NCBI GenBank assembly: GCA_018350325.1
Contig: JAEVLN010000001.1
Location: 3,089,501-3,153,500 of the forward strand
Length of the DNA: 64,000 nucleotides
Source: Globodera rostochiensis
Lineage: Eukaryota > Nematoda > Chromadorea > Rhabditida > Heteroderidae
Reading direction: 5' to 3'
In this document: positions 1-13,559 of the stretch, one piece after another
Position numbering within the stretch: the first letter of the stretch is position 1
How the letters are laid out: each line of letters opens with the position of its first letter
Program-made: the position numbers and the translations under genes
The notes under the pieces: model-generated
The model's input: only the letters and a program-made list of their open reading frames with translations
What the model was told of the DNA's origin: nothing
Database searches by the model: none

Positions 1-838
1 CCATTTCGAACCTTGAACCCGAATCCGAAAAATTCTTCAAAAACTCAAAATTTCCCAAAAATTAATTTTGGCCTCAAAATCATTCCAGGGCTCGAATAGG
101 TCGAAATGGAGGTCGGATTCGGATTCTAAGCCCCGGAATACCCCTAGAAACATCATTTTATCGACTTTGAAAAAAACATGTATTTTTTCAAAAATGGGGG
201 GGGGCAACAAACAAGTATTACCGTGCATAGATATAACCGGTTCAAATTCCTGTGAGACAAGGGCATTAAGAATCTGTCTACAAATTTGGCCAATTTCCAA
301 ATGGCATAGTTTTAAAATCTTTTCAATCCCCTCAAATGTAATCGCCGAGAAGTGAAGGCGTTTTATTCTTTCCATTCATTGACAATCTCGTCGATTAAAG
401 CAAATTTACTTTCCATTCTGTAGTCGGTTCGGTTTTTTTAAGGCTTGTCATAAATTCCAAAATTCGCATTCTTTCTGGAACTTGTCGAAAACGATGGAGC
501 AGTTTGCCGAGCAGGATTTGGACAAAAAATCAACTTCTACAAAAAACAAATGCAAAAAAAAAAAAATAGGAGTATCCTATTTTTCCAACTAACCGATCGA
601 TGGAGCAATAATATTGATGAATTGAAATATCGAACCATAGCTTTGATTTAGTAAATAGCCCAGGTTAAAAAGTGAAAAATTCTTATAAAAATTTAAATCT
701 TGCGCTTTTAATTCAACAACTTTATGACAATTTGAAATTTTCAATATTACCGTCTGCAATTTTTTATTGGCCAAACACAAAAAAAAATGTTGAAAATAAT
801 AAATAAAAGCAAGCCGCTTGCGTTCATTTGAAACTTGT
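1..838. other. Intergenic, no gene seen
   Basis: AT-rich sequence with homopolymer runs and no convincing coding frame. Around 108-150 there is one arm of a dispersed repeat (GGATTCTAxGCCCCxGAATACCCC) that recurs near 17270, 17410 and 26470, so this stretch is at least partly old transposon sequence. Confidence 0.5.
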
Positions 839-854
839 GGCCCTAAAGAGGGCC
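839..854 (-). promoter_or_regulatory. Histone mRNA 3' stem-loop of H3
   Basis: On the minus strand the sequence GGCCCTCTTTAGGGCC gives a perfect 6-bp stem and CTTT loop, flanked by CCAAAC and ACAAG. It begins 45 nt past the H3 stop codon. This is the classic replication-dependent histone 3' processing element bound by SLBP; C as first loop base is the nematode form. Confidence 0.93.
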
Positions 855-898
855 GTTTGGGATAATTTTTGGTTGCGATCACTCCTCCTCCACCTCGC

Positions 899-2312
<1,414 letters not shown>

Positions 2313-2348
2313 GCGGAGAACGATGGAAGACTAAAAATTAACCCAAAC

Positions 2349-2364
2349 GGCCCTCTTTAGGGCC
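2349..2364 (+). promoter_or_regulatory. Histone mRNA 3' stem-loop of H2A
   Basis: GGCCCTCTTTAGGGCC, identical in stem and loop to the H3 element and with the same CCAAAC upstream flank. Confidence 0.93.
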
Positions 2365-3049
2365 ACAATTGCCAAATGGATGAAAGTGACTTTGTTTTAA
2401 AACTCGTTTTCGCAAAACATTTAATTGTTACCTTCACATTTCCTATCATTAGAATTTGAATGTTTTCCAAATAATGTGTGAATTTTCTTTATTATAGGTT
2501 AATTTAAATTGCTTTTGCAGTTTATTTCAGTAAGCCAATTTCGGTGTGGTGAGTTTCTTGTTGAGGAAAAAGGTTTATATTCTATGTAACGTATCTTGGA
2601 AAGCTTTTTCGAGTTCGGGTTAGGGGAAACGGAAAGGGCGTACCATTCGAATTGAATTCTTTCACCTTCAGGAGCTATCGATTGAAAAAATTAAAAAATC
2701 AATATAGAAATCCTGCAAATTTGTTTTTCAAAAAAATGGGGGGGACCAACTTAAGTATTACCCATTTGATATTCAAAAAATCAACTTGCTCAAGTGATCG
2801 GATTCTGGAAACTGTTTTGGTTGGGTGCATCCCATTAACACAAACCTATGCATATATCGCTTTAAAAATAAGTAAAAGGTTTGCATTGGTCTTGTCTGAC
2901 CCAGTTTAGGATCAGGCTGATCTCAGAGAGAGCATTGCCGGATCTTTGATCGCTCATTTCTTATTTTTATGATAGAATAAGCAACAAAGAATGTGTGCTG
3001 ATTATGTCTAAATTTCCACCATTAAATTCGTTCGCCATATGCCGTCCAT
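2365..3049. other. Intergenic, no gene seen
   Basis: AT-rich spacer between H2A and the convergent F-box-like gene A. No supported coding frame, RNA gene or transposon ends. Confidence 0.5.
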
Positions 3050-4272
3050 TTACTTCTTCGGCTCACTCGGACCTTCCTTGTCGTTAAGCATTCTGAAATA
3101 AGGAAAATTTTAACGATGGTAATGGGAATTTTGAGACAAATTTCATTGCCTTTACCCGTCTCCGATATCACTGTCTTTGAAGTTAATGTAGATGCGGCAA
3201 TTCGTTTGACAGATGAAATCCCACATAGATGCCTCCTCCTCCCACTCGCGCCATTTCGCCTCGTCTCGCCCAATCGGACAACGCACCAACAGGCAATTGC
3301 CTCCGATGAATTGCTCCCCCGTCGAATTGTTCGTCAGCTCAAACGGCTCAATGACAGAATAACGCACCCGGATGATGAAGTTGACCGGCTCCAAAGCGTT
3401 GACAAATGCCTATAAAACGAATGGAATATATAAAAAATAAGATTAGTTTTAATTACCCCTTTGAGTTCTTCCATTTCTCCCGCAGAAAAACAAAAGAGCA
3501 TCTTCGGCAGACCATCCCCGCGGGGAGTGAACAACCATTTGGCCACGGCTTGGCTGGAAGAAGCGCCGGCGTTGCCTTCGGCCGGAAATTCGGGGAAAAG
3601 CCCATAGCAAGACAGCGATCGGAGATTTGCGCAGTTGCAAAGAATGGCCGGAGAAAATTGTCGCAGACAGTCCAATCGAGCGGGGCCCAAAACCAAGCTG
3701 TAAATGTTGCCGTTGAACAACGGCCAAATCTTTTGCCGAATGATTTCCCAGCTGCGGCTTTGGTCGGCGGAAGTTGCGAGGTAAACATTTGTCTCGGCCG
3801 AGTCGAAGAGACGGCGAATGCTTTGAAGAAATTCGATGACGGTTTGGTCGACGTAACTGAAAGATCAAACCTTTTAAATTTTGTTAACTTTTTGGGAAGG
3901 AAGCGACCTGATTTGAATCTGTTTGAATCCGGGCACTTTGGATGGAAGCGGTCCTTGAGCAATTGGCAGCAGTTTGTCAGAGCGTTTAATCTGTGCGCCA
4001 TTTCCGTCCGTTGCACGAAGAATAGTCAACCAACCCAACAGCGGCCATTTCCTCAATTTGAAGTGCAGGTCAACCAAAGCGTCGAATCGATCACTGATCA
4101 GAGCCATTTTCAGTCCAAGCTCAAGAAGGCCAATGAAGGCGAAGACTTCAAGCCAAACATCGTCACAAATGAAACTGAAAATTTGGGGATTAATGGCTTT
4201 TGATTTGACTCTTTAAACTTACACTTCTTCCATTTGCTGTTGCTGCTCTTCGTCGCTTACGTTGTCTGACAT
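3050..4272 (-). CDS. F-box-like family protein, copy A
   Basis: Five exons (4272-4223, 4174-3908, 3856-3457, 3409-3156, 3092-3050) join in frame to 337 residues. After an acidic/Gln N-terminus ([13 protein letters not shown]) residues about 18-60 look like an F-box: [13 protein letters not shown] followed by [17 protein letters not shown]. The rest is a family-specific region with conserved [20 protein letters not shown] and [16 protein letters not shown] blocks. F-box proteins usually recruit targets to SCF ubiquitin ligases; nothing here shows the target. The tail [13 protein letters not shown] sits on a tiny last exon. Three intact paralogues with the same intron positions lie at 18774, 24922 and 34789. 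All introns are GT-AG and no stop interrupts the frame. Confidence 0.8.
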
Positions 4273-4612
4273 TTTGTTGGAAATTCAATATCTAGGGTTA
4301 CGATAAACTTAGCTAAAAACAATTTGAGGCTCTATTGCAGTTTACACGACCATAAGAAAGTTTAATATTTTTTATAAAATTTTCAAAAACATGTAAAAAA
4401 TAATACATTTACAAGGTGAGAAAATTAATAGATTGACGAATTTTGAAGGGTTGGATTTGGGCAGCTGTAGCCCATTTTTTCAATATTTTGGCACTTTTTG
4501 GGTTTGGTCAATATTTTGGGGTTTTTTGGTCAATATTTCACATTTTTTAGTAATCTCGTCCCTACACATGATTGCCAAAAAAAATTTAGAAATGTTGTTG
4601 AGATTTGATCAA

Positions 4613-5207
4613 CAGGACTGGCACTTTTAGGCACTAAAAATTGCAAAATAGGCGCCTAAATAGGCACAAAAAAGTTCTAAAATAGGCATGAAATAGGCAC
4701 AAAAGTCCTCAAATAGGCACAAAAATAGGCAAATAAAATTTTTTACAGAAGGTTTTAACAAAAAAAAAGAAAAAATATTTCTGATACAAATCAAAAATTT
4801 TTCGATGTTTTCCGGGTAAAGCGCATCCGAATTTGTTTACAAACACGATTTAGACCATGACATAAACACCTGAGATGTATAAGATTCGGGTAAAAGAGTT
4901 TGAAGCCCTAAATTTAATTTTTGTTATCCAGGTAGCTTTTGCCTTTATTTTTTGGCATTTTTTGCAAAATATCTCAAAATCCTGAAAAAAGTCGCCAAAA
5001 ATGCCGAAATAGGCACGAAATAGGCACAAAAATGTCGAAATAGGCACAAATAGGCATTAGGCACAAAAACTCCAAAATAGGCATAAATAGGCATTATAAA
5101 GTCCACTCTAGAAGCTCCAAATAAAGCTAAAAACATGTTTTTCGTGCTTAACTCACTGTGCCAAGTTCGCAGAAAAAATAGGCATTTGCCTAAAAGTGCC
5201 AGCCCTG
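4613..5207. mobile_element. hAT-like MITE, 595 bp
   Basis: Terminal inverted repeats CAGGRCTGGCACTTTTAGGCA (20 of 21 identical) bound the element. It is flanked by perfect 8-bp direct repeats TTGATCAA at 4605-4612 and 5208-5215. The 8-bp duplication and CAG ends are hAT superfamily features. The interior is AT-rich with many degenerate AATAGGCAC(A/G)AA repeats and no transposase, so it is non-autonomous. Confidence 0.92.
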
Positions 5208-5376
5208 TTGATCAATCAAAAAAAAAATTCAAAATAAAATTATAAATATTTAAAAATTTGGCGATCTGTCTCAATTACAAGTGAAATCTCAAAAAAAATA
5301 TGCAACGCTTTGCCTAATTAAGCCTAATTTGTTTTTAAAATTAAATTGCAATTTCAATTTGGCAAAGTTCAAAAAA

Positions 5377-6582
5377 ATGCAACGACGCTCAATTTCGTTA
5401 TTGGCTCGTGGCGGTGTTTCGCGTGTGGCTGCATTTTCGCCATCGTGGCAAGTTGAAGGTTATTTTTTGCAACTATCCCTTTTTATTCCTTTTTGTTAAG
5501 CAATTTTCTCAAAAAAATGTTTGATTTTAGGGGGGAGGGGGTGCGATGAAGTCTCTTCGCTTAATTTTTGGGTATTTTTTGTCATTTTTTTGTGCTTTAA
5601 GGAAGAGGCCCCAATTTCGTCGCCAAAAAGTCCGTGAGTACGTCTCGCCCGGCTTATGTTGCTGCAGAAGCAGCAACTTCCCAACCATCTACTCCTAAGG
5701 CGGCAGTTACAGGTTCGGAGGGGCGTGTTGTTGCGGTTATCGGGGATATATCCAGGGGCGAAAGCCCTGCCCAAATTTGCCCCTCCCCGAAATGTTTTTA
5801 AGAAAAAAACATCGGTGACCCTTTTTTTGTTGTTGTAAAATTCATAATTTTTGGTCAATTTTCTTAACAAATTCTATCATAAAATTTTTCGGCGGATTTT
5901 TGTGTTTTGACCGAGGCCAGTGCCGTAGAAGTCCAGGAAAATTTTTTTTTGAAGATTTCACGATAATTTTTAAGAAAATTGGTCATTTTGCAATTTTCGG
6001 GGGGAGGGGCTGGATACGTACGCACGCTCTTGGACCTGACACCGTCGACCTTCCCCCTTAGATTAAGCAGAATTCTTAAAAAAAAAATTGTTTTTTTAAT
6101 AATTCATGAAAAAAATGCTTAAAAAAAATGAAAAATATTGTACACCCCTTAAACATCTAGATGAAGTGGTGAACATAACATATGTTACTCGGGATGGAAC
6201 AGAAAAACGTATACAAGGAAAAATCGGCGACAATGTCATGTATCTCGCGCACAAGTACTACTATACTTATAAATTTTTTTGTTTGTTGCTAACAATCATT
6301 TTAAATTTAAATTTCAGTCATAACATCGAAATTGAGGGAGCCTGTGAGGCGTCATTGGCGTGCTGTACTTGTCATGTTTACGTTGACGAAAATTTCTACA
6401 ACAAATTGCCGGCGCCGGTTGAGGACGAAGAGGACATGCTGGACATGGCCCCGTTGTTGAAGCCGAACTCGCGGCTTTCGTGTCAGATCATTTTGAACAA
6501 GGAATTGGATGGGATCAAAGTGACCCTCCCAAATATCACCAGAAATTTTTATGTTGATGGACATGTGCCCGAACCTCATTGA
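5377..6582 (+). CDS. fdx-2: Mitochondrial [2Fe-2S] ferredoxin, FDX2 type
   Basis: Adrenodoxin-like ferredoxin of mitochondrial iron-sulfur cluster assembly. Proposed exons 5377-5458, 5602-5712, 6161-6254 and 6318-6582 join in frame to 183 residues. The N-terminus (MQRRSISLLARGG) is basic and hydroxylated, like a matrix-targeting signal. The cluster ligands are visible: GACEASLACCTCHVY supplies three cysteines with C-x5-C-x2-C spacing and LSCQI the fourth. DMLDMAPLL and the C-terminal ITRNFYVDGHVPEPH match FDX2 rather than FDX1. The exon 3/4 junction exactly restores the LAxxH...EGAC spacing of the family. Exon 2 rests only on an open frame and phase match, and its donor (GTTCGG) is weak, so the middle of the transit region is uncertain. 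Confidence 0.88.
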
Positions 6583-7107
6583 TTGTTATCAATTTTGTTT
6601 GTTTGTACTTTATTTTATTTCTTTTAGAGTTTGGACTTTTCGGAACAAATTTCCCCGAATACCCCTACAGGTCCGAACTCTAATTTCCATAGTATTTATT
6701 CCCGGTTGAATAAAAATTTAACTGAATTTTTTTATGTAAATGCACCCTTGCCCACGAATAAAGTACTGGTTTTAACACAATTTTTTGAAATTTTAACACC
6801 ATTTCTTAACAAAAAGCAATGAAGAAATAACAAATTGTGGAAAGCAGTTTTTGAATCGCTTGGAATTTTTGAAAAAAAATTTCTTATGAAAAGTAAAGGG
6901 CCTCCCAAAGGTTTTGCGACCCTCGGCGTAAAAATCGGCGACCCCCCGGCTAGAGAAATACCAAAAGTTTAGTTCAATCAAACACCAAAATTTAGGCGTG
7001 TTGGCGCGTTCTGTTGGCAGATACAAAAACACGTGCAATGATTTACTGTGCTTCAACAAAAAATAAAACAACAATTTTCGGGCGATCAAATCAAAAAACG
7101 CCTCCAC

Positions 7108-8935
7108 TCAGAAGACCATTTTGTGCGGGTGCATTCCCTTGGCGAGATGAAAGCGGGACCCCAAGTAGCCGAACAGGAACTTCTTCTCGGAATGCTTGCG
7201 GATCACTTCCAAAACCTGCGAGTCCACACTCTTCTGGTCCTGCTTGCGCTGGTCGGACACGGCGTACTGCTGCAAAAATGCCGTAAATAATCCAACGTCC
7301 ATGCCGATCATTGAGAAAAGACCCCCCCCCCCCTCGGGGGAAAAATTGCCTGTTTCGTTCCTTCCGCAAAGATTCCGGCCTTTGATTTGTCCGCCACTTT
7401 GTTGCTGCGCCGTTTGAAGTAATTGTCGTCCAAATTCTCTGGCACATTCACAGACGAAATGTCCAATTTTGTCTTTGTCGCAATGACAAATGCTTGCGCA
7501 ATGCGACGCAATGGCGTGGCGTTCAGTTTCAGGGGACCTAAACAAACACAAAGGCGCGGTGAAATTGTATCAAAAGACAGTGCCGTTCTTTAATCCGGTT
7601 CATCTACCGTTGGCATTATCCCTTTTTTGTATTCACTAATGACCAACCAAGGGCGTGTAGCCAAAACATGGGAGGGGCAAGCATAAAAAAAAACACTTTT
7701 TGAGGGTGTGCTTTTTGGGCGAAATTTTAAGTGGGGAGCTAGAAATTTGTTTTGAAGATTATAACAATATTGTTAACATTTGTCTAAACTGCTTAGTGAC
7801 AATTCTTCCGCTAAAAATGTGTTTTTTGAGTTTTTCTCAGAGTTTTTCGTAAATGGACAAATATTCTCCAAAAATTCTCTTTGTTGGAAGTCAGATTTTT
7901 GCGAATTTCCATTACTGAACAAATTTTTAAGGGGATAGGGGCTTGGTGGTTCCGAAATAGGCATCACCGATGAAGCATATTAATATGTTTCTTAACAAAT
8001 ATTGCTCTTTGAACCTCTAAAATTATTAAATTTTTGGATTTCGGTGGTATGCCCTTTGCTAATGAATGTTTTCTCAAATTCATTTTGGATTGAAACGACT
8101 TGAAAGTGCAAACCTGTCACGAGAAGAAGTCCGGACTTCGGAAGCTGTTTGAGAAAGATGACGCGCTTTCCCCGGTGACGGCCAGCCAAAATGATGAGAA
8201 TGGTGCCCGGCGTGATTGATTTACGCAACGGCACTTTCTTCGTCCTGTTCTTGGCCTTCGTTTGGATTGTTGGCACTTGTGGCAGAAGTTTTGGCTTAAA
8301 TTGAATAGTTTTTGGGGTTCTACGACATTTCGGTCCATTCTACGACATTTCGGTCCAGACTTTTGCGGGCAAGATCATGTTAGCTTAACCCTTAACCGAT
8401 TCAGGCATTCGTAAAACCATTTGAAAGCTCTTGAGAGTTTCTAACATAATTTTGTAAAAAAAATTTGGGTATTTCTACTTTTATTTTTCCAAAAAATCAA
8501 ATTTAGCCTCAAAGTCATTCAAAAAGGCATAAAATTATAACGAAAAAGAAAATAATGATCTAATTCATGCTTTGAATGATTTTAAGGCTAAAATTGATGC
8601 CTTTCGGTTTTTGAAAGTCCAAATCGCAACTGACGAAGCGCAGTTTTTGGATAAGGAAAAGCCTATTTTTATTTATTTAATTAATAAGCCTTATGCTTTC
8701 AAATTCCAACCTCTTTCGTCTTGAGAACTTTCCGCTCGCCTCCGTTTTTCTCTCCACCGATTTTTTTGACAACAAACTTTTCCGCTTCTTGGACTTGCTT
8801 CGTCTTCTTTTCGAAGGGTTTGTTGAGTTTAATCCACATGCCCTTGGCATGGAACATGCGCGCCTTGGTAAAGCGCTGAAGTCCGGGCGCAATTTGATAA
8901 TTGCGCGGCATCCGAGGCGTCGTTTTGCCGGTCAT
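7108..8935 (-). CDS. rpl-6: Ribosomal protein L6 (eL6)
   Basis: Large-subunit ribosomal protein eL6. Exons 8935-8711, 8294-8114, 7537-7350 and about 7266-7108 give about 250 residues. The core [48 protein letters not shown] and the C-terminal [20 protein letters not shown] match eL6 of C. elegans and vertebrates in order. Exon 1 carries the lysine-rich N-terminal extension. The third intron must start AAACAG|GCAATT, a GC donor; no GT site keeps the conserved frame. The acceptor is a tandem GCAGCAG, so one Gln is optional. The intron contains a 13-base C run. Confidence 0.94.
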
Positions 8936-9389
8936 TTTTTCTTTAAAAATTATTTCGTTTTTTGTCTGTTAAAAGTTGAGTGTATATTATTAGCTGAACA
9001 TAGATAATATGTATGTAGATGGCACGGGGTAAATGCGCTTTTTATGATCCCCAAAGCCAGAGACATAAAATTCTAACGCCGGTCATAGCTGCTACATATT
9101 CTCAGGCGTCAGAACTGACTGCTCTGCGGCTCCAACCCAGAGCTTTATTATTGGGCGCCGTCTTGACGTGGTTGGGGATTTAAATTAGTGGGAAATTTCG
9201 CGTAAAAATAATTGTTCGAAAATTCAGTGCTGAGAGACGATGAAAGTTTTGTAAACAAAGATTTTTTGTAAGTTTTTGATTAATGCTTTTAGCATTTCCA
9301 TTCCCCCGATTTTGAACCCCAAATCGAATTCGAACATTTTTGAAATCAAATGCAATAACAAATTTTTTATATTGCATCATTATAACAAC

Positions 9390-9440
9390 CAGGGCTCCCA
9401 GATCTGAGGTTTTAGCCTCATTTTGTGGCTTTTTGGAGTT
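9390..9440 (+). mobile_element. Orphan hAT-like terminus
   Basis: CAGGGCTCCCAGATCTGAGG followed by TTTTAGCCTCATTTT resembles, base for base with a few changes, the end at 14745-14784 read on the minus strand (CAGGGTTCTCAGATTTGATG). Neither has a visible partner end, so these are single-ended remnants of one family. Confidence 0.4.
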
Positions 9441-9554
9441 TGATGAGGCTTTTTGGGAATTGCCCTAATAAAATGGAATATTTCTATTAATTTTGAATAT
9501 TTGGCGAAATGTTCATATATTTTTTTCTGTATTTTCATTTTTAATGAAAACGCT

Positions 9555-9778
9555 TCCGATCCGAGTGCCAAATGGTCCGAGTACCGAATAGTGCAAAAAA
9601 TATCCGAGTGCCGAATTGAACAAAAATATTCGAGTGCCGAACGTTCCCAGTGCCGAAAACTCTGAGTGCTGAATAGAACAAATACTGTCCGAGTACCGAA
9701 TAGTGCAAAAAATGCCCGAGTGTCGAAATTCTGAGCGTCGAATGGTTCGAGTGTCGAATAGTGCAAAATATCTCAGTT
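9555..9778. repeat. Degenerate tandem CCGAGTGCCGAATAGTGCAAA repeat
   Basis: About eight diverged copies of a 25- to 28-bp unit built on CCGAGTRCCGAATAGTGCAAAA. A related stretch lies inverted at about 21098-21145 (GGTCCGAGTGTC, CGCTTCCGATCCCAGTG), showing a dispersed family. Confidence 0.65.
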
Positions 9779-9937
9779 CGACTGCTAATTTTTTTGAGTG
9801 TACGGTGTAATTTTCAGATTTATTACCCTACTTTTTATACAAATGAATTTTTTCAAACCCCGCACCCGAATTCGAACTTTTTCAAAAAAACAAAATTTTC
9901 CAAAAATCTATGTTGACCTTCCCCGACCCCTCGGGGG

Positions 9938-10074
9938 CAGGGTTGCCGCGGGTTAAGAAAAATGTCGGGTCGGGTTCCGGATCAGGTCGGCCAAAAAAAC
10001 CTCGGGTCGGGTCTCGGGTCGAGAACAAGACCGGGTTTCGGCTCTCGGGTTTCGGGTAACCCGCGGCAACCCTG
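9938..10074. mobile_element. hAT-like MITE, 137 bp
   Basis: Perfect 18-bp terminal inverted repeats CAGGGTTGCCGCGGGTTA enclose a CGGGTCGGG-rich interior. Perfect 8-bp target duplications CTCGGGGG flank it at 9930-9937 and 10075-10082. Confidence 0.92.
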
Positions 10075-10461
10075 CTCGGGGGGCGGGAAAGTCAGGGTCG
10101 GGTTGGCCATGTCGGGGTTTTCAACGTCTCTTCCCCAGTTGGACAAAGTTGCCTCCGTGGCACTTAATCTTCGGCAATTATCCGATGGTTTTGCCTTTGG
10201 CAGCGGAGACAAACTTCAATGGCATTTTGTTAGCATATTTTTAAGTTTGCTTTTGTCTGAATACTAATCGATAAGCGCGCCTTTCCATTCTCAATTTTAA
10301 ATCGATCGAATTGAACTTATCAATGGCTTTGATCAGATGGATGATATTTCAATTCGCCATTTTGTTGCCGTGGACTATGTACAAACATTTCGAACAAATT
10401 GGTCCTTAACAATTTTAGGAACTTTTGGAAGACCGGTGTGTCTGTGCAAATTAGAGCCCGG

Positions 10462-10843
10462 GGAAAAATTGCAGTTTATGGGGGTGTGACCGAATTGGAC
10501 TTTTTATAGCTCAATCGACAGAGCTCGCTGAGCTGAGCACGAAACGCACACCTTTCGACTACCCCTTAATTCGCCACCCTCCGTCGGGGTCGCGTTAGGC
10601 TTAGGTTCGGGGTCGCGTTAGGCTTAGGTTCGGGGGTGCGTTAGGCTTAGAACATTTTATTGTGGTACTGAGTTTAATGACAAAAATAGTGTTAAAAAAT
10701 TTTGAATTTTCAAATGGCCATAACTTTCTTCATAGTGCTTGCCCTGCTTAATTTTTGCATATTCGTGCTCAGCTCAGCGAGCTCTGTCGATTGAGCTATA
10801 AAAAGTTCAATTCGGTCACACCCCCATAAACTGCAATTTTACC
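10462..10843. mobile_element. Foldback MITE, 382 bp, with 8-bp duplication
   Basis: Inverted arms of about 80 bp start GG(A/T)AAAATTGCAG and TTTATGGGGGTGTGACCG (10462-10541 and 10760-10843). They are flanked by GAGCCCGG at 10454-10461 and 10844-10851. The loop holds three copies of a 24-bp unit GGTTCGGGGTCGCGTTAGGC + TTAG (about 10580-10650). Confidence 0.9.
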
Positions 10844-11216
10844 GAGCCCGGAAGTTCATTTCTGGGCAAACCTCCGAACCAAAACAATTGGCAAATTCAA
10901 ACTTTTTTATCCCTCCCCCCGCCACTCGACTACCGGTTTGGTGACCAGTGAGTGAGTGGTAAAAGGTAAACCGAATCATAGAGAAACGAATTTGGGAGGA
11001 GAGTTGACGATGGCGATGATCCATGTAAATAGAGTGAGACAATACTCCAAACCAAGTAAAATATTTCATTTATCCAAGCTGAATGTAAAGCAGACTTACA
11101 CACTTTTTTAAATGCACATTGATCACATTAATCACAAAAATATATGCTTAAAGTGGTGGGTATCACAGATCAAAACAATGGTTAGGAGGCAAAATTTAAG
11201 TTATATTATCACTCAT

Positions 11217-13471
11217 TCAGCAGACAATACTCGTCGTGTTCTTTGGCTTCATCATCTCCGAAATATTCGCTTTTAACCCGGCGACCATTCCAAACAGTCC
11301 GACACACGTTAGCAGAATGTTTATGCAAAGTCGAAGATGCGCCTTTCGTTGTTGGCCTTCCTTGAGCAAGAACGGGACGAAGGTGAACAGATCGATCAGA
11401 GCGGGGAACACGAAGGCGAGCAGCATCCCTACAAAAAAAACATAAACATTATGAAGCGGCAAAATACTCTCATCAAAAGTCTTCACCAGTAGTGCTCCCG
11501 ACCAAGGGAATTATACGCTCCAAGTCTGGCACGGCAACAGCAAATGAAACTGAAAATTAAATAATATTTGGAATAACAAAAAGAATAAACAAAATCAAAA
11601 TCACTCACAGCACACAGCGACCATGAGCACTCGGAACATCAATTCACAGGGAAACTTGAAGCTTGGAGGCAATTGCCACCACTGCTTCTCCTCTTCAACG
11701 TGCGTCCGTTTGGCATTTTCCCCCACAATAATCATTCGCGCGGTCCGAGACCACATCACTTCGATGATCACGTACATTTGGAGCAGAAAGCACGAGAAGA
11801 TGGACAGACAGAGGGCCGCTTTGACCAAAATGATTGGACTAAAAAAGAGACAAAAAATAGGGTAATTAGTGAATGTAATTGCTTTCATTTGCACTCACAG
11901 CTCTTTCCGTTCCAAATTCTGCGTGATGCTGCCCTTCACGTTGTCCCCATAGGCGACGTATCCGAGAAAGCCGACGCTCCCATAAATAATGGTCGCGATG
12001 AAAATGCCACCGGACAGAATGCCAAAGAATCCCAACATTTGCTTGGGCCGTTTCAGCTTTTTCTCCAACGGAAGGACCTGACAAAAAAAAAAGAGGCGTC
12101 GATTAGTTTTGTTTAATGAACACCAATTAAACAAACCAGCGTCTGAGCTTCAAACGAGAAGATAATTGTGCCAGAAGCGGTGAGAAGGCCGTCAAAAGTG
12201 TTCCAAGACTTCAGATGATCGATGGGCTGCCATTTCGCGATCAGTTTCTATGATTTAAAAGGTTGATCATTAATTTGTAAGAGAAACAGCACTCACATAG
12301 AGTATGAACGCCAAACTGATCAGCATCAAAATGTTCCCAATCAGGCTGAAGACGGACAACACGCGCAGAGATCGAATGAAAGTCTTAATTTTGTTGCCTT
12401 TTACACCACGGACCGTCAATTATAAATGAAATCTCACCAGAACGGCAATTGGAATGAATATGATGACAAGCCAAGCGTTAATGTCCAACACGCACAACAA
12501 CTTAAATGGGAGGGGAATTAATGGTAAAAGCGCAGGAAAAGCATCCTCCTCACCTCTTGCAATGTCGTGGCGATGAACAGGTAGTAGGTGCTGCAGAAAC
12601 CGAATTCTAGCACGAGAATGGAGGCGTTGACAATTCGCCTAAATTTGCAAAAGTTAGAACCCAGCGGATCGGCTCTCACAAAGCACGGTTCTCAGAAAAA
12701 AAATTTCGGGATTTTCCATAAAACTTCGGAGGCCCTCCCTGGTCAAATGCCTTCAAACCGGCGCTGACTTGGCAAGTATTCCATGAGGTTGCGCCCATGG
12801 GAAGCTGGCCCTGCACGCCTCCTTTGCCAAGTTGCCGTAACTGATGTACGGGATGTTGAGGCTAAAAGGAGAAGAACAGTTACAGACAATGGCGGCTCCC
12901 TCTCTCTCTTCTGAACAGCGTAACGCACCGTCTGTAGTGGAATTGGGTACATTCGACGAGTTGGGTCATGCCGTAATAGTTGAGCAGGGAGGCGACGATG
13001 AGCAAAGTTAACCCGGACTTAAATGGTGGCGTTATTCGGAAGCTCAAAAAAAAGAAACAACAAACCCAATGACCAGCTTCTTTAAAGGCCAAAGGAAGGG
13101 CAAGGAATCCGGCACCAACGAGCGTTTTCAGGAAGCTGATCAGAACAGCGAAATATCTGAAAAGGGGCACAGATTACAATCAAATTGTGAATGGAACTGA
13201 AGGACCGTAACATTTGGGTGCCCCACTACTCTCCCGGAAGTGCCACAAAACTTACGAAAGTCCCTTCTCCCGGACAAATGCTCCGGTTGAGTCAGTTGTC
13301 AGTCCCGCTGTCTTTAGTGATCGCTGTTCTTCACTCGCTGCCTGGGAATCCTAAAAAAAACAATTTTTGGGAGGTCCAACTTTACTTTCAGCCTCCGGTT
13401 ACCTCATCGGCTCCGAAAATATGCTTAACCGCCACCTCCTCATCGCTGCGATTGCCTTGTTCAATCGCCAT
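11217..13471 (-). CDS. Amino-acid/proton transporter, SLC36-like (AAAP family)
   Basis: Multi-pass membrane transporter of the amino acid/auxin permease family. Thirteen exons can be joined with GT-AG introns and consistent phases to about 488 residues. The first membrane helix carries the family motif FLKTLVGAGFLALPLAFKEAG (exon at about 13165-13076). Further hydrophobic segments include SGLTLLIVASLLNYYGMTQL, LLCVLDINAWLVIIFIPIAV and FGILSGGIFIATIIYGSVGF. FSFAVAVPDLERIIPLVGS and the final FVFPALIDLFTFVPFLL match the last helices of SLC36 proteins, and the gene ends at 11217. I start at 13471 (MAIEQGNRSDEEV), a hydrophilic cytosolic N-terminus; an open upstream extension runs through a short direct repeat and looks artificial. 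No lesion seen. Substrate is not evident. Confidence 0.9.
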
Positions 13472-13479
13472 ATTTGTAT

Positions 13480-13545
13480 TAAGGGAATGGACTGAATGGA
13501 GACTATTGGAAGTCATACGGACTGAATGGAGACTATTGGAAGTCA
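13480..13545. repeat. Two-copy direct repeat upstream of the transporter
   Basis: GACTGAATGGAGACTATTGG followed by AAGTCAT occurs twice in tandem just before the transporter start, in its likely 5' UTR. Confidence 0.7.
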
Positions 13546-13559
13546 TTTGGAAATGAAAG

